Part shown: positions 1 through 5,303 of the stretch, in pieces
Position numbering within the stretch: position 1 is the first letter of the stretch
How the letters are laid out: every line of letters starts with the position of its first letter
NCBI GenBank assembly: GCA_934277545.1
Contig: CAKQUG010000015.1
Span: 1-11,144 of the forward strand
DNA length: 11,144 bases
Source: an uncultured Alphaproteobacteria bacterium
GTDB lineage: Bacteria; Pseudomonadota; Alphaproteobacteria; RF32; CAG-239
Reading direction: 5' to 3'
Made by a program: the position numbers and the translations under genes
Notes under the pieces: generated by a model
Database searches by the model: none
Told to the model about the DNA's origin: nothing
The model's input: the letters and a program-made list of their open reading frames with translations, nothing else

Positions 1-1040
1 TCAATGATATTGCCGTCGGCGTCAACTTTGCCGATAACATTGCCGTTAAAGTCGCGAACCGTTCCGTCTTCATCTATATAGCCGATTACATTACCATCCT
101 TATCATAGGCCAAACGTTTTTCGGCACCGACTTTACCGATTGTTTCGGTTACCATTTTATCGCCGATAACATTACCGTCTTCATCAACATAGCCGACGAC
201 ATCCCCGTTATTGCGCACAACGCCCGCGTCGTCAATAAACCCGATAACGTTGCTGTCTTCATCCAAAGCCAAATCATGCCATTGATTGCCGACCTTGCCG
301 ATTATTTTGCCGTTAACATCAACCACATTGCCGTTTTCATCCACTTTACCAATGATGTTTCCGTCAAAATCCCGCACAATACCGTTTTCGTCAACATAAC
401 CGATAACATTGCCGTTTTCATCATAAACCATCTGAGAGGTTGAACCGCGAGTTCCGACTTTTTGTTTTTGAAAAACATTATCGTTTTCATCGGTATAGCC
501 GACAACATTGCCGTTTTCATCCACAACTTCGCCGTTTGGCATTACAATACCCAAGCGATTGCCGTTCTCGTCAAAGGCAACCTCGCCTGATTTTGCTACA
601 TAACCGATTATATTACCATTTTTATCAACAACTTCGCCTTTTTCGTTAACCCGGCCGATTACATTGCCGTCCAAGTCAACAACAGTGCCGTCTTCCAGCA
701 CTCGACCTATAATATTACCGTTGCTGTCATAGACATAACCGGTGCTGACCGCCTTGCCGACAACCTTGCCGCTATCCCCGATAATGGTGCCGTCCGACAT
801 CATAGTACCGATAACTTTTCCGTCTTCGTCATGAGCCAAACCGTTGGCGTCAACATAGCCGGAGACATTGCCGTTTTCATCCAAAACCAGTTTTCCGGTA
901 GAGGACACTCCGATAATATTGCCGTCTTTATCCGTAATCATACCATCGGCATTAGTTTTTCCCAGCTCATTGCCGTTGGCGTCGCGAACTATGCCGTCTT
1001 CACTGACAACACCAACAATTTTTCCGTCCGGTCCCACTGC
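1..1040 (-). repeat. Array of 51-bp / 17-residue coding repeats in the VirB10-like protein
   Basis: From residue 228 on, a G-N-[VI]-I-G type core recurs. It begins at residues 233, 250, 267, 284, 301, 318, 335, 352 and 369, exactly 17 residues apart, then at 387, 404, 437, 454, 471, about 490, 505, 516, 543 and 560 with a few spacing slips. Each unit reads roughly G-N-V-I-G-x-V-x-x-D-G-x-V-x-D-x-D. At DNA level this gives recurring plus-strand words such as ttgccgtttt and ccgataacattgccg. The array leaves the window on the left, so its full copy number is unknown. The D-x-D-G-N pieces resemble calcium-binding loops, and the overall pattern resembles repeats I recall as DUF3659. Both likenesses are by eye only. 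Confidence 0.9.
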
Positions 1041-1721
1041 ATAGCGCACCGCGCCGCTGGTCTGCAAATCCGTTTGCGGAGCCGATGCCGAACCGCTGCC
1101 GGCAGTGCCTCCATCGCAAAAATTACAATCTTCTTTATGAATGGCATTACCGTAAACCGGCACTTCATCATGCTTGGCGTTGTTATCCGAAACATTGGTT
1201 TCACGCCAGGTAACCTTAAAATTGTTCTGCACGTTTGCCGCCACGCTCGGCGCCCAACGCATGGTTACGGTACAAGTGATTTTGCCGCGCAACTCTTTAT
1301 CATTACAGTTATTTTCAAATTTAAAGCCTTCGAAAGCCGCTTCTTCCAAATCTACTGAAATAATGCGAATCGCAGCCTTGCCGTTGGTACCGATAGTCAG
1401 CACATTAGAGGCTTCATTGCCCAAAACCACCTGCCCCATATTTATCGGGTTAGGGGTCAAAGTTATCGGACGTTCGACTTCTTCGCCTTCATCAAACTCA
1501 ATTTCCGCCTCATTATTAGTGGTATTTCCGCCCATACCTAAATCAGATTCTGCATCAATGGTGTCTTCCACTTCATAATGCTGTTCTTCTTCCGGTGTTT
1601 CGGTGGTCAGCAGCATAAGACCAAACAAAAACACCAGCAGGGTTATGATACCGACTATCAAAATAATCCTGTTGGTTTTGCGTACATATCTGTCCGAATG
1701 TGTTAATACCTCTTTTGCCAT
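1..1721 (-). CDS. virB10: VirB10-like (DotG/TrbI-like) T4SS protein with Ig-like domain and 17-residue repeats; N-terminal part, C-terminus outside window
   Basis: The frame opens with ATG at 1721..1719 and stays open to the left edge, giving 573 residues. Visible order: a short basic cytoplasmic tail (1-17); one membrane segment (about 18-38); an acidic linker (41-82); an Ig-like domain (about 84-190) of the ASPM/SPD-2/Hydin type, with Cys139 and Cys150, the latter in a C-T-V-T-M-R-W-A-P strand; a CxxC (Cys199, Cys202); then Asp/Gly/Asn-rich repeats from about 228 to the end. One N-terminal membrane helix followed by a long periplasmic part, directly downstream of virB9, is what VirB10/DotG proteins show; they bridge inner and outer membranes and sense ATPase energy. 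The diagnostic C-terminal TrbI/VirB10 beta-barrel domain would lie beyond the window, so the name rests on position and topology. The start lies 10 bases after the virB9 stop; its ribosome site is weak (GCGGGA). It could instead be a repeat-rich accessory protein. Confidence 0.68.
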   Translation of the reverse strand, partial: MAKEVLTHSDRYVRKTNRIILIVGIITLLVFLFGLMLLTTETPEEEQHYEVEDTIDAESDLGMGGNTTNNEAEIEFDEGEEVERPITLTPNPINMGQVVLGNEASNVLTIGTNGKAAIRIISVDLEEAAFEGFKFENNCNDKELRGKITCTVTMRWAPSVAANVQNNFKVTWRETNVSDNNAKHDEVPVYGNAIHKEDCNFCDGGTAGSGSASAPQTDLQTSGAVRYAVGPDGKIVGVVSEDGIVRDANGNELGKTNADGMITDKDGNIIGVSSTGKLVLDENGNVSGYVDANGLAHDEDGKVIGTMMSDGTIIGDSGKVVGKAVSTGYVYDSNGNIIGRVLEDGTVVDLDGNVIGRVNEKGEVVDKNGNIIGYVAKSGEVAFDENGNRLGIVMPNGEVVDENGNVVGYTDENDNVFQKQKVGTRGSTSQMVYDENGNVIGYVDENGIVRDFDGNIIGKVDENGNVVDVNGKIIGKVGNQWHDLALDEDSNVIGFIDDAGVVRNNGDVVGYVDEDGNVIGDKMVTETIGKVGAEKRLAYDKDGNVIGYIDEDGTVRDFNGNVIGKVDADGNII

Positions 1722-1731
1722 TTTTCCCGCT

Positions 1732-3411
1732 TTACTGAATCCTTACTACACTGCAAAAAACACCGCTGCGCCCCAGCTGACTGCAAACATTGTCGCCGCT
1801 TTCCAAGCTCTTAACCGGACCAACCCGCAAATGAAACAATTCTTTGCCTTGACCGTCCGCCGGAGTATCCACCGAATAAAACGGCTCATATCCGCCAAGC
1901 AGAGACGAATAGCGTCCCGACAAATCTTTCCACAGATTTTCCAAATTATTCACATCAGAATCCGTACCCAGCTCAATAGAAAGATTCTCGCCTTTCTGCC
2001 CAATAAAAGCACTGCCGTATTTATAGCCTGAATACGAATTTTTAGACGGATTGCAGTCAACCATGGTCGGCAAACAACCTGAGCTGACTAAACTTCCACC
2101 ACCGGCGGTTCCGCCCATGCCCGAAACACCGCCAGAGTTACCCGCACCGCCGGAGTTATCTGCACCGGCAGAGCCTGCTGCCCCGCCTGCCGCCGACATG
2201 CCACCGGCGTCAGTGTTAGCATAATTAGGAACGGAAATCATCCCCGGCATTGCGTTGCCGCCGGACGAAGATTCGTTTCCGGCTCCGGTTCCGCCGGATC
2301 CATTGCCGTAGGCGCCGTTGCCACCCGCAGCACCACCGGCTTTAGTTCCGCCGGGAATTGCCGGCGCCACGTCCCAATCATTGGAATCATCCGCGTATGA
2401 AACATATTGCAATCCTTCATCGTCTGAACGGCGGAGTTTAAGGCAAACCATACGCTTGCCGCTGCGCATAACCATATCGCCGACACCCTCAACAATAATC
2501 AAACGGTTGTTCGGTCCTTTGGTTCGGAAACCGACCGGAGTTTCCACCCGCTCGACAATAAGCGTTACAATCGGACGCTGGGTCATATTCAATGCTTTTT
2601 CGCCTAAATCAATATAAGTGAAAATATCATCTCTCCAAACCCGCTCCGGCGCAATTACCACATCATCAGGGTTCGGCACATAAATTTCTATATCAAAGCG
2701 AAACTTTGTCGGGTCAATCGGCAAACTTTTCAGCCAATCTTCTTTCAAAAAGCGTCTGGTGTAGGTTGCGTCGGCTGTTTTGTTGTCGCCGCGGAATGCC
2801 GATATGCCGGAACCGCCGGCTACCACCCCCGAGCTGCTACTGGGACTGCCTCCCGACGTGCCGTTTCCGCCGACAACATCAATATCTATAATGGAATTGG
2901 TCAAACGCTCGGTATTAACAGCCTCGCTTTTAATATAAAACACATATTTGTTACCGGAACGTCCGTTGATAACAACGTTACTGTCCACACCAACCTGACT
3001 TCCTTTGCTCGGATACAGCATAACCGTGTTAGGAGACGAAATTTGCCCGTCAAAAGAACCCCTGTCGCCAAAAGTAATTTTTTCTATTAACTCCCATTCC
3101 GGAAAATTAACCAAAGTAATCATACCTTCACGCACGCGAATCGGCAGCACTAAATCCGGCGTCCAATAATATTTGGAGTATGCCGGTTTAGTTTGTCCTT
3201 CGCCCAGATTTTGCAACGGATCCTGCCAAGCGCTTTGCACCATGCCGATAGAGTTAAAGCCGGCATAGTTTAAGTTCATCGGCTGATAATTGCCTTGCGA
3301 TTGGTCGGCGTATTGGTCAAGCGAATCCGTATTTTCAAGCAAATCGCCGGCAAACGCCTCTGCTCCGCACAATAAACTTATTAAAACTGTCAATTTAGCT
3401 AAATTTTTCAT
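1732..3411 (-). CDS. virB9: VirB9-like (DotH/TrbG-like) T4SS outer-membrane core protein with C-terminal SPOR domain
   Basis: 559 residues; ATG start with AAGGA about 8 bases upstream. A Sec signal peptide (1-21, cleavage after A-F-A) directs it to the periplasm. Residues about 82-165 match a VirB9 N-terminal domain (L-P-I-R-V-R-E-G; an I-T-F-G-D strand). After a Gly/Ser-rich insertion (about 176-206), residues 238-326 match the VirB9 C-terminal domain (P-E-R-V-W-R-D-D, I-F-T-Y-I-D-L, V-E-G-V-G-D). VirB9 forms the outer-membrane core channel with VirB7 and VirB10. The rest is unusual: a Gly/Ala/Ser-rich linker (about 350-445), a Cys446/Cys453 pair, then about 460-559 with SPOR features (S-I-E-L-G near the front, L-R-V-G-P, Cys543/Cys553 near the end). 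SPOR domains bind denuded peptidoglycan glycans. At 559 residues it is about twice a normal VirB9. Cys323 in the VirB9 domain could pair with VirB7. It follows virB8 by 18 bases. DotH would be the Dot/Icm name for the same slot. Confidence 0.85.
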   Translation of the reverse strand: MKNLAKLTVLISLLCGAEAFAGDLLENTDSLDQYADQSQGNYQPMNLNYAGFNSIGMVQSAWQDPLQNLGEGQTKPAYSKYYWTPDLVLPIRVREGMITLVNFPEWELIEKITFGDRGSFDGQISSPNTVMLYPSKGSQVGVDSNVVINGRSGNKYVFYIKSEAVNTERLTNSIIDIDVVGGNGTSGGSPSSSSGVVAGGSGISAFRGDNKTADATYTRRFLKEDWLKSLPIDPTKFRFDIEIYVPNPDDVVIAPERVWRDDIFTYIDLGEKALNMTQRPIVTLIVERVETPVGFRTKGPNNRLIIVEGVGDMVMRSGKRMVCLKLRRSDDEGLQYVSYADDSNDWDVAPAIPGGTKAGGAAGGNGAYGNGSGGTGAGNESSSGGNAMPGMISVPNYANTDAGGMSAAGGAAGSAGADNSGGAGNSGGVSGMGGTAGGGSLVSSGCLPTMVDCNPSKNSYSGYKYGSAFIGQKGENLSIELGTDSDVNNLENLWKDLSGRYSSLLGGYEPFYSVDTPADGQGKELFHLRVGPVKSLESGDNVCSQLGRSGVFCSVVRIQ

Positions 3412-3429
3412 ATTTTTTTCCTTAACAGG

Positions 3430-4176
3430 TTAATCTTTTAATTGCTTTGTTCCGTAAGAAATCACCTTGAAACCGACCGGATTTTTTAAGCGTTCTTTAT
3501 ATTGCACACGCCGCGGCTGATATTGAATTTTCAAACTGGCGCGGTATCTGATTGTTTTCGGTTTGTATGAAGACGGCAAATAGTAGTCTACGCTGTATTC
3601 CACCTGCCAGGTTTTATCTTCAATTTCATTAACCGTCAAAATTTTTACCGAACTGGTCAAACCGTCCTGCTTCATACGCTGCATAAGTTTGCGACCGGTA
3701 TTTTTTAAAAAGTCCTGATACACAATGGAAGAAGACATTTCCTGCAAATCGCCGCCGTTTTGCCAACGGGATTCCATTTCTTCGGTATCCGACAGCAAAG
3801 TTGTACGCAGCAAAATATATTCGCGCACAAAAGTCTCGGTAATCGACTTTTGAGAATCCATGTCGCGGGTATACGGAATAATGCGGTAAACCTGATTTTC
3901 TTTACTGCTTAAAGTCAGCAAATACGGCTCTACACGATACAGCGGCAAAATGTTGGAAATTGTCAGCAACAATATCAAATTGCAGCAAATACTGATGGCT
4001 GTAACCACGGCAAACGCACGAGCCGTCCACAAATAGCGCTTTTCACTGGCGTTTACGACCAAACTGTCTTCATTGCGGTTTATACGGCGCATAGCAGGAC
4101 GCGCTCCGGTTCGCACCTGTGCTCCGGATTTTAATAGTCTTTGCTGCGTGTTGTTTGTCCCCAGTTGGTCTGCCAT
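3430..4176 (-). CDS. virB8: VirB8-like (DotI/TraM-like) inner-membrane T4SS protein, second paralog
   Basis: 248 residues, bitopic: a basic cytoplasmic tail of about 52 residues, one membrane helix (about 53-75), then a periplasmic NTF2-like domain. Two landmarks support the VirB8 family: I-L-P-L-Y-R-V-E-P-Y-L just after the helix (VirB8 proteins have L-P-L-x-x-V-E-P-Y), and N-P-V-G-F-K-V-I-S-Y near the C-terminus (232-241), matching the family N-P-x-G-F/Y motif. VirB8 is an assembly factor of the inner-membrane complex that contacts VirB9 and VirB10. The length is usual for the family. ATG start with GGAG about 10 bases upstream, 15 bases after the lipoprotein stop. It is clearly related to the product of 4533..5282, sharing the pattern F-[IV]-x-x-Y-x-x-x-R-x-T and E-M-x-[ST]-R-W-x-x-G-G. 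DotI/IcmL has the same fold but a less similar C-terminus, so VirB8 is preferred. Confidence 0.88.
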   Translation of the reverse strand: MADQLGTNNTQQRLLKSGAQVRTGARPAMRRINRNEDSLVVNASEKRYLWTARAFAVVTAISICCNLILLLTISNILPLYRVEPYLLTLSSKENQVYRIIPYTRDMDSQKSITETFVREYILLRTTLLSDTEEMESRWQNGGDLQEMSSSIVYQDFLKNTGRKLMQRMKQDGLTSSVKILTVNEIEDKTWQVEYSVDYYLPSSYKPKTIRYRASLKIQYQPRRVQYKERLKNPVGFKVISYGTKQLKD

Positions 4177-4191
4177 TTTTCCGTTACTCCG

Positions 4192-4383
4192 TTAAATTGT
4201 TTCTAAAAACCATTCCGGTACTTCTTTAATAAGTTCCACCTGCATACAAGCGCACGGTGACAGTTTCAGCTCGTTAATATCTTTACCAGGTCCCACCGCT
4301 TCCGGTTCGTAATATGAACCAAACAAGCTGCATGCCGACAAAATTAACAACAGCCCGATGACTAACAAAATTTTTTTAGACAT
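4192..4383 (-). CDS. Small outer-membrane lipoprotein, VirB7-like by position
   Basis: 63 residues from the ATG at 4383..4381, preceded by AGAGG 5 bases upstream. An in-frame ATG 12 codons earlier (4419) would put a polar stretch in front of the signal sequence and is rejected. The N-terminus is a lipoprotein signal: M-S-K-K, a hydrophobic run, then lipobox L-S-A-C with Cys18 as the lipidated residue. Ser at +2 (after Cys) fits outer-membrane sorting in the enterobacterial rule. The mature part is about 46 residues, with a C-A-C pair (Cys44, Cys46) and a final P-E-W-F motif seen in some other bacterial lipoproteins. Size, lipidation and position ahead of virB8-virB9-virB10 match VirB7, the small lipoprotein that stabilises VirB9, in Agrobacterium through a disulfide. 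VirB7 proteins are too short and diverged for sequence proof, so no symbol is assigned. Confidence 0.8.
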   Translation of the reverse strand: MSKKILLVIGLLLILSACSLFGSYYEPEAVGPGKDINELKLSPCACMQVELIKEVPEWFLETI

Positions 4384-4532
4384 TTTTGCCTCTTTTTTTA
4401 ATATGTTATTTTCCGGCATAGAATCGACTACACCGTCGGTAAACCCCTGCCTTGCGCTTTTTCAAGGCAGGCAGAGGCTACTCCTTTGGCTATTATATTA
4501 AAATAAAAAGATTAAAATTGCTTAAACAAAAA
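4384..4532 (-). promoter_or_regulatory. Intergenic region with hairpin and possible -10 element upstream of the lipoprotein gene
   Basis: This is the only sizeable gap in an otherwise tightly packed gene string. Read on the minus strand, it has an A+T-rich stretch with TATAAT at 4497..4492 but no convincing -35 box at 16-18 bases, then an AAAGGAG word, then a GC-rich hairpin, then about 60 bases before the lipoprotein start. It may hold an internal promoter for the lipoprotein, VirB8, VirB9 and VirB10 genes, or be a transcribed leader or spacer. I found no tRNA cloverleaf or known riboswitch in it. Confidence 0.35.
4446..4471. other. 9-bp perfect hairpin in the intergenic region
   Basis: cctgccttg (4446..4454) and caaggcagg (4463..4471) are perfect inverted repeats around an 8-base loop. 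Six of nine pairs are G-C. No T-run follows on either strand, so this is not a standard intrinsic terminator. It could stabilise or process the mRNA between the first VirB8 gene and the lipoprotein gene, attenuate read-through, or be a dispersed palindromic repeat. Confidence 0.75.
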
Positions 4533-5282
4533 TTATTCTCTGATTTCATCCTGATTATATTTCATAACCGTAAAACCGAGCGGATTTATTAAACGTGCAA
4601 ACACGGCACGGCGTTCGGGAATAAATTTAGGCGTTACCGAAGCGCGCATTTTTGTTTTTTTCAAAGTAAGCGAACCGCTTTTACCGCTGCGGGAACGCGA
4701 CAAATTATAAATTGTAAAGTTGACAATCCACGCCGGACTGGTTTCACTGATGCGGTTAATGCTGTCTATACGCACTTCGCTGGAATATTCATTGTCAAAC
4801 ATGGCCTGCACGTTGGCAGCATTTTGCCCCACAAACTCACGATAAACCATTGGCGCCGACAAATAAGCGACAATGCCGCCCGGTCCCCAGCGCGTACGCA
4901 TTTCCTGAGCATCGTTAATCACAGTGTTGCGCATTATAACATATTGTTTTATAAACATCTCATTAAGCTGTTTAATAGACGGCATTTTAGGCGTTATCGG
5001 CTCATAGCGCACCATTGTTTCCGAATCATTTTGACTGATAATCAGCAACGGCTCCACAATAATTTCCGGCGCCAAGCGAAAGATAACCAGCGAAGCGCTC
5101 AAAAACAAGCCCAATGACAAAACAGCGCAAAGCGTAACCAAGCGGGAAAGCCAACAAAAATAGATTTCTTTTACGGAATTGCTGTTAATTTTATCATCCG
5201 TAATATATTGAAACTGCATTTCTTTCTGCGGCGCATTTTTATCCGTCAGCAGTTTTCGTTCCGTTCCTTTATCTAATTCCAA
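4533..5282 (-). CDS. virB8: VirB8-like inner-membrane T4SS protein, first paralog (TTG start)
   Basis: 249 residues with the same plan as its neighbour: a cytoplasmic tail of about 44 residues, one membrane helix (about 45-69), A-P-E-I-I-V-E-P-L-L after the helix in place of the L-P-L-x-x-V-E-P-Y landmark, and a periplasmic domain ending in N-P-L-G-F-T-V-M-K-Y (233-242), a close match to the VirB8 C-terminal motif. The start is read as TTG at 5282..5280 because GGAG lies exactly 7 bases upstream (5293..5290). The first internal ATG (M22) has only a weak AGAAAG upstream. It begins 21 bases after the stop of the large gene at 5304. Two VirB8 copies in one cluster recall Rickettsiales, where rvhB8 is duplicated. 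In Legionella the slot before DotI is filled by DotJ/IcmM, a short DotI relative, but this copy is full length. The two copies may form a hetero-oligomer, or one may be regulatory. Confidence 0.85.
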   Translation of the reverse strand: MELDKGTERKLLTDKNAPQKEMQFQYITDDKINSNSVKEIYFCWLSRLVTLCAVLSLGLFLSASLVIFRLAPEIIVEPLLIISQNDSETMVRYEPITPKMPSIKQLNEMFIKQYVIMRNTVINDAQEMRTRWGPGGIVAYLSAPMVYREFVGQNAANVQAMFDNEYSSEVRIDSINRISETSPAWIVNFTIYNLSRSRSGKSGSLTLKKTKMRASVTPKFIPERRAVFARLINPLGFTVMKYNQDEIRE

Positions 5283-5303
5283 TTCTATTCTCCAACTTTA
5301 TCT

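Noticed and set aside
1..1040. CRISPR array, because of regularly spaced repeated words
   Set aside because: The repeats are coding, in one open frame with a 51-bp period, and there are no unique spacers between conserved palindromic units.
831..1578. Open plus-strand frames of 134-175 codons over the left region
   Set aside because: They are antisense to the VirB10-like gene; their openness comes from the Asp/Gly/Asn repeat codon pattern. They lack a recognisable domain, and the minus strand frame has clear membrane, Ig-like and repeat structure.
4403..4462. Tiny minus-strand frame starting TTG in the hairpin, encoding a basic peptide of about 19 residues
   Set aside because: The nearest Shine-Dalgarno word is about 15 bases from the TTG, it begins within the hairpin stem, and there is no supporting similarity.
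4446..4471. Hairpin as a rho-independent terminator
   Set aside because: No run of T follows on either strand, so the standard signal is incomplete.
4384..4532. tRNA or riboswitch in the intergenic gap
   Set aside because: No cloverleaf with acceptor, anticodon and T arms can be formed, and no riboswitch core I know is visible.
1732..5282. Strict Dot/Icm (DotI-DotH-DotG) assignment
   Set aside because: The gene order fits both schemes, but the N-P-x-G-F motif in both VirB8-like proteins, the VirB9 domain motifs and the tiny VirB7-position lipoprotein fit the P-type system better. Not excluded.
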